A DNA stretch of 64,000 nt from Flavobacterium sp. LC2016-23. Lineage in GTDB: Bacteria > Bacteroidota > Bacteroidia > Flavobacteriales > Flavobacteriaceae. The stretch's first letter is position 1. Every line of letters begins with the position of its first letter. Below are positions 41,499-51,117 of the stretch, piece by piece. The notes below the pieces were generated by a model, which saw only the letters and a list, made by a program, of their open reading frames with translations, ran no database searches and had not been told where the DNA came from. A program made the position numbers and the translations under genes. Location: positions 62,001 to 126,000 of the forward strand of contig NZ_WKKE01000010.1 in assembly GCF_009674775.1 (NCBI RefSeq), written 5' to 3'.

Positions 41499-43652
41499 AT
41501 GAAAAGTATCAATTTTGCAACAATATCTATTATATTTTTTGTTTTAAGTTTTTATTCATCAGATGCGCGCGGAAAAACCAATGGTTTTAACAGAAATATC
41601 GCACATGATGTAAAAGACACTATAAAATCTGCAAAAAGAAACCTGGCAGCTATTGACCCGCCCGTTCTTTTAGCTTCAGGAGATCAGACATACTGCCCTC
41701 AAACCACACTAAACATTGTTACAGGTATCACAATCAATCATGATCCTGCAGAAACGGGCACACAAGCACTTTATATTCAGGTTTCCTCCGGTTATTCTGG
41801 CGGTTTCGACAAACTTGAACTTTCAAATCCCGCATCTCATCCGTCAATTGTAACAAGCTGGGATGCTACTGCCGGAAAATTAAAATTATCAAGTCCGACT
41901 GGAGTTGACGTTTTATATTCAGATCTTGAAGCGGCTGTAAGAGACGTTGTTTTTTCGAATTCATCAGCCACTGCTTCCGGAACCAGAACTTTTTCGATTA
42001 CCATCGGGCAAGCCAATTACCTTCCTTCTACACAACATTATTATTTATTTATTCCGAGTATTGGCATTACCTGGACTGCGGCAAAAACCGCTGCCGAAGT
42101 AAGTACTTATTATGGCCTTAAGGGATATTTAGCCAACATTTTATCTGCTGATGAGGCGCAATTAATTGGCGAACAGGCATCCGGAACAGGCTGGATTGGA
42201 GGCAGCGATTCCGAAACCGAAGGCACCTGGAAATGGGTTACCGGACCGGAAGCAGGCACCAAAATGATTTATACTTTCTGGAATAACGGCGAGCCTAACG
42301 ACCAGGGAGGAAATGAAGATTATGCCCATGTAACGCAACCCGGAATTGGTATAAAAGGCTCATGGAATGATTTATCAAATACAGGATCATTAAATTCCGG
42401 TGACCCCTATCAACCGAAAGGATTTGTGGTGGAATATGGCGGAATGCCGGGTGAATTGCCTTTGCAGATTGCCGCCAGTACCAAAATTACCATTCCGGAA
42501 GTCCAGCCTATTATGCCGCAGCCTATCTGTGATTCGGGAAGTTTTACCATAACCACAGCACCCGCAACCGGAATAACCATTAATTGGTATGATGTTCCTA
42601 CAGGCGGAATATCATTAGGAACAGGCAGCAGTTTTACGACTCCAATTCTAAATACCACGAAAATTTATTATGCTGATCCGGGCTGTGAAGCCAAAAGAAA
42701 AGCCGTTACGGTTACCGTAAACCCAACTCCGGATATCCCGACTACGACAAATCCAATCGTATCCAGATGTGGGCCTGGAAGCGTCGCTTTACAAGCCAGT
42801 TCTAATATTGGCACCATAAACTGGTTTACGACCGCTACTGGAAACACAAGCATCTACACCGGTGTTAACTTTTCTACACCAACCATTACAACCAATACGA
42901 CCTATTATGCCGAAGCTTCAAACAATGGCTGCATAAACAGTACCCGTATTCCTGTTGACATTGTTATTTATGCCCCACCTGCAGTTACAGAGGAGAAAGA
43001 TATTCCGTTATGTGAGGGTCGCGATGTAATTCTGGATGCAGGAATTACCGGAATGGAGTATTTATGGTCTACCGGCGCAACAACCCAGACCATCAAAGTA
43101 ATTACGGGAGGAACTTACACGGTTGAAGTTAAAAGTCCCGCTCCTGAAAACTGTCCAAGTACAAAGACGATAACGGTTCAGGAACATCTGATCCCTAAAA
43201 TTGACCGTATAGAAACAAACGGAACCACCGCTACTATTTATCTGGCCAAAGAAGAAGAGTACTATGAATATTCTGTTGACGGGTTTACTTTTCAGGATTC
43301 CAATACCTTTTACGATGTGCCGGGTGGATTACAAACTGCTTATATCAGGGAGAAAAATGGCTGCGAGGGAACTACACAAGATTTTGTTATTCTGGTTTTC
43401 CCTGCTTTTTTCACTCCGAACAATGATACTTTTAATGATGTTTGGGAAGTAAACGGGATGGAAAATTATCCTCAGGCACAAGTCACTATTTTTGACCGCT
43501 ACGGAAAACTCCTGACAGAATTAACTGCTTCTAAAATGTTCTGGGACGGGACTTTCAATAAAATTCCTCTACCCGCTTCCGATTATTGGTATGCCTTAAG
43601 AATAGACAATACGAAACCTGTTATAAGAGGTCATTTTACCTTGAAAAGATAA
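41499..43652 (+). CDS. C-type lectin domain protein with T9SS type B sorting domain
   Basis: A 717-residue secreted protein with a signal peptide (MKSINFATISIIFFVLSFYSSDA). Residues about 180-305 resemble a C-type lectin fold (WTAAKTAAEVSTYYGLKGYLANI, WIGGSDSETEGTWKWVTG, FWNNGEPNDQGGNEDYAHV). Two Ig-like repeats with WYD/WFTT cores follow (about 345-400 and 420-480), then a third beta domain with ECLWSTGATTQTI-like cores. The last 80 residues are the gliding-motility-associated CHU_C domain (FTPNNDTFNDVWEV...IFDRYGKLL...YWYALRI), the type B signal for T9SS export. It is probably a surface adhesin. The mature ligand is unknown. Confidence 0.88.
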   Translation: MKSINFATISIIFFVLSFYSSDARGKTNGFNRNIAHDVKDTIKSAKRNLAAIDPPVLLASGDQTYCPQTTLNIVTGITINHDPAETGTQALYIQVSSGYSGGFDKLELSNPASHPSIVTSWDATAGKLKLSSPTGVDVLYSDLEAAVRDVVFSNSSATASGTRTFSITIGQANYLPSTQHYYLFIPSIGITWTAAKTAAEVSTYYGLKGYLANILSADEAQLIGEQASGTGWIGGSDSETEGTWKWVTGPEAGTKMIYTFWNNGEPNDQGGNEDYAHVTQPGIGIKGSWNDLSNTGSLNSGDPYQPKGFVVEYGGMPGELPLQIAASTKITIPEVQPIMPQPICDSGSFTITTAPATGITINWYDVPTGGISLGTGSSFTTPILNTTKIYYADPGCEAKRKAVTVTVNPTPDIPTTTNPIVSRCGPGSVALQASSNIGTINWFTTATGNTSIYTGVNFSTPTITTNTTYYAEASNNGCINSTRIPVDIVIYAPPAVTEEKDIPLCEGRDVILDAGITGMEYLWSTGATTQTIKVITGGTYTVEVKSPAPENCPSTKTITVQEHLIPKIDRIETNGTTATIYLAKEEEYYEYSVDGFTFQDSNTFYDVPGGLQTAYIREKNGCEGTTQDFVILVFPAFFTPNNDTFNDVWEVNGMENYPQAQVTIFDRYGKLLTELTASKMFWDGTFNKIPLPASDYWYALRIDNTKPVIRGHFTLKR

Positions 43653-43659
43653 AAATCAG

Positions 43660-44793
43660 TTACGCCATTTTCTTTTTAATTTCATTCAGGATAAAAAGAT
43701 AGTCTTCGTGTTTTTTTACAAAATCACGATCGGAAACGTCAATAATCAAAACGTTTAGATCGGTTTGGGATTTGATATAATCCAAATATCCAACATTGAT
43801 TTTATCTAAATATTCTGCTGAAATATTCTGTTCGTAAGCACGGCCGCGTCGTTTAATGTTCTCTAACAATCTTGTTGTATTTTGATATAAATAAACATAC
43901 AAATCAGGCTTTTGCATTTCTTTATAAATAATATCAAACAGGTTTCTGTACAAGCGATATTCATCTTCAGCCAGCGTAATTTTAGCAAAAATCAATGATT
44001 TGAAAATATGGTAATCGGCTACTATAAAATCTTTAAATAAATCAAACTGCGCTAAGTCATCTGATAATTGCTGGTATCTGTCGGCCAGGAAAGACATCTC
44101 CAGCGGAAAGGCATATCGGTTTTGATCTTTATAAAATTTAGGTAAAAACGGATTGTCTGCAAAACGTTCCAAAACGGTTTTTGCATTAAAATCTTCAGCA
44201 ATTTTATGCGCCAAAGTCGTTTTTCCGGCTCCTATATTTCCTTCAAAGGCGATGTAATTAAAGGTCTCAAGCGGAATTTCCTGCAACGGATTTTCTAAAT
44301 CCTGCACAACGGTACAAAGACTGTCATCGGGTGTAATTGCCAGTAGTTCGGTTATCGTTTTTTGAAATACGGGATGCTTCCAGTCTAATTTTAAATCCTT
44401 CATCGGGAGTAATACAAATTTCCTGTTTTGCATTAACGGATGTGGAATTTCCAGTTTCTCCGATTTAATAATTTCGTTATCAAATACAATCAGATCGACA
44501 TCAATGAGACGCGATTGATAACCTTCCTGATTCAAACGGATTCGTCCTAATTGTTTTTCGATTTTTAAAACCTGATTCAGTATTTTTTGTGCTGAAGAAT
44601 TGGTGTGTATCACCAACGCACAATTATAAAAAGCATCACTTTCAAAACCCCAGGCAGGCGTCTCGTAAAGCTTTGAAACCTTAATGACAGTTCCCACTTC
44701 CTGATGTATAAGTTGAATACAACTTTCGATGTTTACTAACCGATTTCCCTGATTACTGCCTATTGCTAATACGACCTGATGCTGTGATTTCAT
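43660..44793 (-). CDS. folK: fusion of 6-hydroxymethyl-dihydropterin pyrophosphokinase (FolK) and deoxynucleoside kinase
   Basis: A 377-residue two-domain protein. Residues 1-165 are HPPK (VLAIGSNQGNRLVNIESCI, ETPAWGF, RLIDVDLIVFDN, IPHPLMQNRKFVLLPM), the folate-pathway step before dihydropteroate synthase. Residues about 178-377 are a deoxynucleoside kinase (P-loop FEGNIGAGKTT, 183-193; ERFADNPFLPKFY; lid region RRGRAYEQ) of the deoxyadenosine/deoxyguanosine kinase type. The fusion is recurrent in Bacteroidota, so it is not a local accident. One transcript therefore supplies folate synthesis and purine deoxynucleoside salvage. It is convergent with the lectin gene, 7 nt away. Confidence 0.92.
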   Translation of the reverse strand: MKSQHQVVLAIGSNQGNRLVNIESCIQLIHQEVGTVIKVSKLYETPAWGFESDAFYNCALVIHTNSSAQKILNQVLKIEKQLGRIRLNQEGYQSRLIDVDLIVFDNEIIKSEKLEIPHPLMQNRKFVLLPMKDLKLDWKHPVFQKTITELLAITPDDSLCTVVQDLENPLQEIPLETFNYIAFEGNIGAGKTTLAHKIAEDFNAKTVLERFADNPFLPKFYKDQNRYAFPLEMSFLADRYQQLSDDLAQFDLFKDFIVADYHIFKSLIFAKITLAEDEYRLYRNLFDIIYKEMQKPDLYVYLYQNTTRLLENIKRRGRAYEQNISAEYLDKINVGYLDYIKSQTDLNVLIIDVSDRDFVKKHEDYLFILNEIKKKMA

Positions 44794-45016
44794 AATAAAT
44801 GCAAATTAACTAAAACTATTTCAGAATTAATTACATTATTTTAATAGATACTATTTTTAGATAAAGGGAAAAAATAGTATTTTTCATCTGAAATTCACTT
44901 TAACAAAGTATTATATTCCAAAAACAATCTTGTTTATCAGAAGAATAAATGTGATATTTTCAATTATATTTGTAACAAACCAGCCCTTTTTAATACTTAT
45001 TAATAAAATATATTTT

Positions 45017-46774
45017 ATGAAATTTCTAGGAAATGTAGTTGCCACAGTGATTGGTATTTTTGTATTCATTATGTTATTCTTTTTCGGTGTAATTCTTATC
45101 GGTGCCATTTTTGGAGGAGATGAGACTGTTTCTGTTAAAGCTGATTCTGTGATAGAATTAGATTTGAAGAAAATCAAAAATGATTACGCAGGAAAATATA
45201 AAGATCCCTGGGTAACGGTCTTTTCGGACCAGAAAGGAGTTGGTTTAACCGATGTGATCCATGCTATTGAAGCTGCCGAAACGGATAGTAATATTAAAGG
45301 AATCTCCATCTTAAATGATCAGTCATCGTTAGGACTGGCGCAATATAAAGATTTAAGAAACGCGCTTGAAAAATTCAAGAAATCAGGCAAATTTGTATGG
45401 GCTTATGCTAACACCTATTCGCAAAAAGAATATTATTTAAACTCTGTTGCCAACACCGTTTATTTAAACCCTGCCGGAGACCTAGACTTCAAAGGTCTTT
45501 CGTCTGAAGTTATGTTCTTTAAAGATTTTCAGGATAAATCAGGAATCCATATGGAGGTGATTCGTCATGGAAAATACAAAAGTGCCGTTGAACCCTTTTT
45601 GGAAAACAAAATGAGCGACGCCAACAGAGAACAGGTAACCGCTCTTTTAAATTCGATCTGGTCCACCGTTTCGAGTGACATTTCAAAAAGCCGAAACATT
45701 CCTTTAGCGAAACTAAACGAAATCGCAGACGGATTGTTAGCCAGAACTCCCGAAATGGCCAAAGCACAGCATCTGGTTGACATTGTGGCTTATGAGGATG
45801 TTTATCATGACGCGATCAAAAAGAAGCTAAAAGTGGCAGACGATGAGGAGTATCATAAAATTTCCATTTTAGATTACACTCAAAACAATATCACAACAGC
45901 ACTGACAAACACTTCAAGTGATCAGATTGCCATTATTTACGCTCAGGGCGAAATTCAGAGTGGCGAAGGTGATGTTACCGTAATTGGTGAAGGTGCCATG
46001 CGCCGTTCTTTGCAGGAAGCCCGAAAAAACGAGGATGTAAAAGCTATTGTTTTAAGAATCGACAGCCCTGGAGGAAGTGCACTGACTTCTGATCTGATCT
46101 GGAGAGAAATTGAAATCACCAAAAAAGTAAAACCAGTTGTCGTTTCTATGGGGAATTATGCCGCTTCAGGAGGTTATTATATCGCTTGTAATGCGAATAC
46201 CATTTTCGCAGAAAGCAATACCATAACAGGTTCCATCGGTGTTTTCGGAGTTTTACCAAATTTCAGCCCTTTAGCGAATAAATTAGGGATCAATACCGAG
46301 CAGGTAAAAACACACGAAAATTCAGCCAACTACAGTCCGTTTGTGCCAATTGACGAAAAATTCAAAGCCTTTACATTAGAAGGTGTAGAAAACATCTATA
46401 AAACTTTTGTAACGCATGTAGCCGAGGGTCGAAAAATGACTTTTGCTCAGGTTGATGCCATTGCACAGGGAAGAGTCTGGTCCGGTTCTGAAGCGATAAA
46501 AATTGGTTTGGTAGATAAAATCGGCGGACTGAATGATGCTATTGCAGAAGCGGCGAGAATCGCCAAAATAAAATCGTACAGTACCCAGAATTATCCGGAA
46601 TACGAAAAATCATTTGACGATTTACTATCAAATTTACCTTTTGCAAAATCCAAAGAGGCTTTTATTAAAGAAGAAATCGGTGAAGAAAATTACATGATTA
46701 TCGAACAGGTTAAAAGATTTCAAAAACAAAAAGGAGTTCAGGCCATGTTACCTTTCGGATTAAATATTCAATAA
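45017..46774 (+). CDS. sppA: signal peptide peptidase SppA, 67-kDa type
   Basis: A 585-residue protein. I start it at ATG 45017 (MKFLGNVVATVIGIFVFIML), which begins with the expected membrane anchor; the frame extends to a TTG at 44930 without signal-like sequence. Two tandem S49 domains are present: the N-terminal one carries the catalytic lysine (K188 in YKSAVEPF) and the C-terminal one the serine (S384 in NYAASGGYYIACN). IDSPGGSALTSDLI and GSIGVFGVLPNF are typical. It degrades remnant signal peptides in the inner membrane. It ends in a terminator. Confidence 0.95.
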   Translation: MKFLGNVVATVIGIFVFIMLFFFGVILIGAIFGGDETVSVKADSVIELDLKKIKNDYAGKYKDPWVTVFSDQKGVGLTDVIHAIEAAETDSNIKGISILNDQSSLGLAQYKDLRNALEKFKKSGKFVWAYANTYSQKEYYLNSVANTVYLNPAGDLDFKGLSSEVMFFKDFQDKSGIHMEVIRHGKYKSAVEPFLENKMSDANREQVTALLNSIWSTVSSDISKSRNIPLAKLNEIADGLLARTPEMAKAQHLVDIVAYEDVYHDAIKKKLKVADDEEYHKISILDYTQNNITTALTNTSSDQIAIIYAQGEIQSGEGDVTVIGEGAMRRSLQEARKNEDVKAIVLRIDSPGGSALTSDLIWREIEITKKVKPVVVSMGNYAASGGYYIACNANTIFAESNTITGSIGVFGVLPNFSPLANKLGINTEQVKTHENSANYSPFVPIDEKFKAFTLEGVENIYKTFVTHVAEGRKMTFAQVDAIAQGRVWSGSEAIKIGLVDKIGGLNDAIAEAARIAKIKSYSTQNYPEYEKSFDDLLSNLPFAKSKEAFIKEEIGEENYMIIEQVKRFQKQKGVQAMLPFGLNIQ

Positions 46775-46795
46775 AATAATAAAAACATACAACCT

Positions 46796-46830
46796 AAATC
46801 CGTCCGGGTCTTTCTCAGACGGATTTTTCA
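46796..46830 (+). terminator. terminator of sppA
   Basis: 9-bp perfect stem AAATCCGTC / GACGGATTT, 13-nt loop, T tail. Confidence 0.9.
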
Positions 46831-46976
46831 TTTTAATTAACCAAAAGTTAATTTGTACTTAACATCTTTAACCACCACTCTTCTCTATTTTAGCCAAAAA
46901 TTACAAAACAGATAAAACAAAAGATATCTCTTTCATAAAGTTTTAAAAACATAGAAAATTAATTTATTTTTTTTTG

Positions 46977-47024
46977 ATAGCTTGCCATAATCGAAATTCG
47001 ATCTAAGGCAGGCTATTGTTTTTT
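46977..47024 (+). terminator. orphan terminator-like hairpin
   Basis: Outer stem ATAGCTTGCC / GGCAGGCTAT (9 of 10 pairs) and inner palindrome ATCGAAATTCGAT, followed by TGTTTTTTAT. It ends about 200 nt after sppA, with another terminator between. It could end a small RNA from 46830-47024 or be a repeat. Confidence 0.6.
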
Positions 47025-47033
47025 ATATTAATT

Positions 47034-47067
47034 TTGAAATAAACTCCACTATAAAAGTCTATTTTTG
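47034..47067 (+). promoter_or_regulatory. candidate promoter of the AsmA-like gene
   Basis: TTG (47034-47036), 23-nt spacer, TATTTTTG (47060-47067); ATG 52 nt downstream. Confidence 0.5.
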
Positions 47068-47118
47068 CAAGAATAGCATTCCAATTAAGAACCTTAATCC
47101 TCAAATCTATAATTAATT

Positions 47119-49713
47119 ATGTTAAAGAAAATTTTAAAAATCACAGCCATCGTCCTCGTGGTATTTATTGCCGCGCTCTTCGCCATTCCTTATTTTTTCA
47201 AAGATCAGATAAAGGCGAAAATTTCAGAAGCTATTAACGAAAGTGTAGATGCTAAAGTGAGTTTTGCAGATGCCGATTTAAGTTTGTTCAAAAACTTTCC
47301 TAATGCTACGGTTGGAATTGACAAGCTAGTCATCATCAACAAAGCGCCTTTTGAAGGAGATACTTTGGTTTCGTTAGGTAAATTAAACCTGAAGATGAGT
47401 ATCAAAGAACTTTTTAAAGGAAAAGACGAACCGCTGAACATTCAGGGCATAAGTTCTGAAAATGGTCTGATCAATATTATTTTTAATAAAGATGGTGTCG
47501 GAAACTTTGATATTGCATTGAAGGACAAAGAAAAAACAGAAAAAGAAGAAGCCGGCAAACCGCTTGCTTTAAAAATTCAAAACTATAAGATCGAAAATTT
47601 CACTTTCAGGTATATCGATCAGGGTTCTAAAATCAGAATGGTCATTGACAGTTTAAATCACGAAGGAACCGGAGATTTTACCAATTCAAAACTTGATTTA
47701 GTGACCAAATCCACAGCTAAAGTTTCTCTGGATATGGATAAAATCAATTACATGAAAAATATATCCCTGACTTTAGACGCTGTTTTGGGAATTGATTTAG
47801 AAAAAAGCAAATATACTTTTAAAGAAAACAAAGCTTTAATCAACCAGTTGCCATTAGAATTTGACGGATTCATTCAGATGGTTGAAAAAGGTCAGGTTTA
47901 TGATTTGAAATTTAAAACGCCAACTTCATCCTTTACCAATTTCCTTGGATTGATTCCTTCGGCTTATGCTTCCGGTTTAGACGGTGTAAAAACCACAGGA
48001 GATTTTACGGTAGCAGGTTTTGCAAAAGGCGAATTAACCGATACTACTGTACCGAAATTCAACATTGCAATTGCTTCCAACAATGCTTCTTTTCAATATC
48101 CGAACTTACCAAAGTCTGTTCAGAATATTGTAATTGACACTAAAATCATTAATGAAACCGGTATTCTGAATGACACCTACGTTAATTTAGACAAGCTATC
48201 TTTCAGAATTGATCAGGATGTTTTCAGCGCTAAAGCAAATGTGAAAAACATCACCGTAAATCCTATCGTAGATGCCGCCTTAAAAGGAACGATCAATCTG
48301 GCGAATCTTTCCAAAGCGTATCCGATCAAACTTGACAAACCTTTGGCCGGTATTCTGAAAGCCGATGTAACGACTAATTTTGATATGGCTTCTGTAGAAA
48401 AAAGCCAGTATGAAAATATCAAAAATGCCGGAACAATGAGTTTGTCAGGCTTTAAATACACAGATGAAAACAACAAATCAATGAACATCAGCACGGCTTT
48501 GGTACAATTTGACCCAAGCACAATCAACCTGAAACGATTTGATGCTACTACGGGGAAAAGTGATATCAGTATTAATGGAGTACTGGAAAATTTCTACGGT
48601 TTTATGTTCAAAAAACAAGAACTTAAAGGAAACTTCAACATGAGTTCCAACCAACTTGCCGTTGACGATTTTATGACTTCAGGTGAACCTGCAACCACTA
48701 AAACGGAGGCAAAACCATCGGAAGCCATGAAAATTCCGGCGTTTTTAAATTGTACCATCAATGCAAAAGCAACAACTGTTTTGTATGATAACCTGAAACT
48801 AAAAGATGTATCCGGAAAATTAATTGTGAAAGATGAAAAAGCAACTTTAGAAAACTTTAAAACTTCTATTTTCGGAGGCTCAATAGGATTAACAGGTACT
48901 GTTTCCACAAAAGAGAAAGTACCGACTTTTAATATGAATTTAGGGTTCAATCAGGTTGATATTGCTCAGACTTTTACGCAGCTGGACATGATGAAAAAAA
49001 TTGCTCCTTTAGCAGGAATCATCAATGGAAAATTGAATTCAACGATTAAATTGAACGGAAATTTAGATGCCAAAGAATTAACTCCGGATTTAAAATCGCT
49101 TTCGGGAGATTTACTGGGCCAGTTGCTTTCGACTACCTTAAACAGTAAAAATTCGACTGTATTGAATTCGCTGACTTCGAATATTAAGTTTCTTGACGCC
49201 AGTAAACTGAACTTAAATGATTTGAAAATGGCCTTGACTTTTGACAACGGAAAGGTAAATGTAAAACCATTTGATATTAAATACCAGGATATTAAAATTA
49301 CTGTGGGCGGAACACATGGTTTTGATCAAACGATGAATTACAACTTAAAATTAGATGTTCCGGCTAAATATTTAGGAACTGAAGCCAATGCCTTAATTGC
49401 TAAAATGTCGCCTGCAGATGCAGCAAAACTGGACAACATTCCGGTAAATGCGATGATTACAGGTAATTTTTCCAATCCGAAAATCTCAACGGATATGAAA
49501 AGTGCTGTGAGCAGTTTAACCACTCAGTTAGTAAAGCAGCAAAAAGAGAAACTGACTCAAAAAGGGGCTTCTGCACTTACGGATTTAATTAACAAAAACA
49601 CAAAAGCAAAAGACACTACGAAAGCGGCAGCAACTGAGAAAGAAAAAAACACTCAGGAAGCTACCAAAAAAGCAAGTGATTTATTGAACGGTTTGTTTAA
49701 GAAGAAAAAATAG
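47119..49713 (+). CDS. AsmA-like inner-membrane protein
   Basis: An 864-residue protein. A single N-terminal transmembrane helix (ITAIVLVVFIAALFAIPYFF) is followed by the AsmA opening KDQIKAKISEAINESVDAKVSFADADLSLFKNFPNATVGI. The long body is rich in short amphipathic beta strands and ends in an AsmA C-terminal-like stretch (LSGDLLGQLLSTTLNSKNST, then VGGTHGFDQTMNYNLKLDVP). The last 70 residues are lysine/alanine-rich and low-complexity. AsmA-family (TamB/YdbH-like) proteins are thought to form periplasmic grooves that carry phospholipids to the outer membrane. This role is by family only. It probably has its own promoter. Confidence 0.88.
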   Translation: MLKKILKITAIVLVVFIAALFAIPYFFKDQIKAKISEAINESVDAKVSFADADLSLFKNFPNATVGIDKLVIINKAPFEGDTLVSLGKLNLKMSIKELFKGKDEPLNIQGISSENGLINIIFNKDGVGNFDIALKDKEKTEKEEAGKPLALKIQNYKIENFTFRYIDQGSKIRMVIDSLNHEGTGDFTNSKLDLVTKSTAKVSLDMDKINYMKNISLTLDAVLGIDLEKSKYTFKENKALINQLPLEFDGFIQMVEKGQVYDLKFKTPTSSFTNFLGLIPSAYASGLDGVKTTGDFTVAGFAKGELTDTTVPKFNIAIASNNASFQYPNLPKSVQNIVIDTKIINETGILNDTYVNLDKLSFRIDQDVFSAKANVKNITVNPIVDAALKGTINLANLSKAYPIKLDKPLAGILKADVTTNFDMASVEKSQYENIKNAGTMSLSGFKYTDENNKSMNISTALVQFDPSTINLKRFDATTGKSDISINGVLENFYGFMFKKQELKGNFNMSSNQLAVDDFMTSGEPATTKTEAKPSEAMKIPAFLNCTINAKATTVLYDNLKLKDVSGKLIVKDEKATLENFKTSIFGGSIGLTGTVSTKEKVPTFNMNLGFNQVDIAQTFTQLDMMKKIAPLAGIINGKLNSTIKLNGNLDAKELTPDLKSLSGDLLGQLLSTTLNSKNSTVLNSLTSNIKFLDASKLNLNDLKMALTFDNGKVNVKPFDIKYQDIKITVGGTHGFDQTMNYNLKLDVPAKYLGTEANALIAKMSPADAAKLDNIPVNAMITGNFSNPKISTDMKSAVSSLTTQLVKQQKEKLTQKGASALTDLINKNTKAKDTTKAAATEKEKNTQEATKKASDLLNGLFKKKK

Positions 49714-49736
49714 TAATTAAGCAAAAACAAAAAAAG

Positions 49737-49763
49737 GTCAATCTAATAGATTGACATTTTTTT
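49737..49763. terminator. bidirectional terminator between AsmA-like gene and glycosyltransferase
   Basis: GTCAATCTA / TAGATTGAC (9-bp palindromic arms, 1-nt centre) with A-run on the left and T-run on the right; serves both convergent genes. Confidence 0.88.
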
Positions 49764-49777
49764 GTTTTACTTTTATT

Positions 49778-50860
49778 TTAAACTGCTTTTGAATATATTT
49801 TCAATTTTCCGTTATTGAGAATTTTATTCAGTATTTTAAAATAATCTTTTTTGGAATGCTTGATGATATTAACCCCAACACTGCAATTATCGTAAGGCTC
49901 GTATTTTTTAAGTTCTGAAACCGAAAACAAACCAACTGTTGGAGTATATACAGAACTTGCCAAATGCATCATTCCGCTGTCAGCTCCTATAAAAACATCT
50001 GTATTTGCTATCAATGCTCCTATTTCCCTAATATCTTTACTGTAAAATGTGGGTGCCTGAAAACCAATTTGAGAGACATTCTCGATAGGTAAGACTTCAA
50101 TTATATTATAGTCGGCATATTCCTTTTTTAGCGCTTTATAGAAATCTTCCCACCAAATTTCCGGCAAACATTTTGTTCCGGTGGCATACGTAAATAAACA
50201 GATCGTTCTTCTTGAATTGTTTATTATCAATCTGTTCAGCGTCTTTTTGCCTTCCGCGAATTCAGACAAACTTAATTTGAGATTTAAAGAAGCTATTATT
50301 TTGTTGCTTTTCGGTAATCCTAGTTTGGTCAGATAGTTTCTGAAATTGTATACCGGATATTTTGCGATGTGGTCGTAATCTTTTTTTACAGATTGCATTT
50401 CTCCGTCTGAATCTCCGAAGAATTTATATCTGGCATTAGAGAACTGCACTGCCAGGCGTCCGGAAGAAGAATTCTGATCGACATTGATTGCGATATCATA
50501 TTTTTGCCTTTTTATGGAGATCCACACCTTCGCGTATTTGAGCAAATCTTTAAAAGGCTTTTTAGGCAGGTCGATTACTTTTTCAATCGCATCATAATTT
50601 TGAAAAATTATGGGAGCTAACGTTCCCTTAACAAACAAATCGACTTTACAATTTGGAAATATCTCTGTTACTTCCTGAACGAGTGGTGTAATCAATAATA
50701 AGTTTCCTAATCTTCCATTAGGTCTGCAGATTAAAACTCTTTTAATATCATTTTTATCCAGCAAAACAATATCCCCCTGAAAATTGGACTTCCCAATATT
50801 CTTAGTAAGATTGCGCATTAAACTGCGTCTGAAAACATTTATATTTTTTAAAACACCCAT
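49778..50860 (-). CDS. glycosyltransferase family 9 (heptosyltransferase-like)
   Basis: A 360-residue GT-B enzyme. The N-terminal RVLICRPNGRLGNLLLITPLVQEV is the GT9 opening, and the C-terminal part has TNDVF-like ANTDVFIGADSGMMHLASSVYTPTVGLFS, the donor-sugar pocket with the conserved D-S-G-M-H. These enzymes add heptose or other sugars to LPS core; the donor here is uncertain since Bacteroidota often lack heptose. There is a long basic N-terminal extension of about 35 residues before the motif. It stands alone, convergent with the AsmA-like gene. Confidence 0.88.
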   Translation of the reverse strand: MGVLKNINVFRRSLMRNLTKNIGKSNFQGDIVLLDKNDIKRVLICRPNGRLGNLLLITPLVQEVTEIFPNCKVDLFVKGTLAPIIFQNYDAIEKVIDLPKKPFKDLLKYAKVWISIKRQKYDIAINVDQNSSSGRLAVQFSNARYKFFGDSDGEMQSVKKDYDHIAKYPVYNFRNYLTKLGLPKSNKIIASLNLKLSLSEFAEGKKTLNRLIINNSRRTICLFTYATGTKCLPEIWWEDFYKALKKEYADYNIIEVLPIENVSQIGFQAPTFYSKDIREIGALIANTDVFIGADSGMMHLASSVYTPTVGLFSVSELKKYEPYDNCSVGVNIIKHSKKDYFKILNKILNNGKLKIYSKAV

Positions 50861-51117
50861 ATTATTAAATCGCTTAACATTCTTAAATCTTCACTTAATT
50901 CGAAAAAAAAATCAATAATTGAACTAACTCAAAGCTAGTTTCTTTTTTTTCTTAAAATTAGATTCTTTCAATAAGTAATTATTACAAAATTGTAACGTAA
51001 TGTATCAACATTCACATACTCAACTTATTGAAAGCGATTTAAAAATAGTAAAACGATTATATAAACAGGAAAACAATATACCGTCAGTCTATAAATGCAG
51101 ACGATTCAGCCATAAAC

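Larger units (their letters stand above)
46775..47118. other. 344-bp intergenic region after sppA
   Basis: It contains the sppA terminator (46796-46830), about 140 nt of featureless AT-rich sequence, a second terminator-like hairpin (46977-47024) with no gene immediately before it, and the promoter of the AsmA-like gene (47034-47067). Confidence 0.65.
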
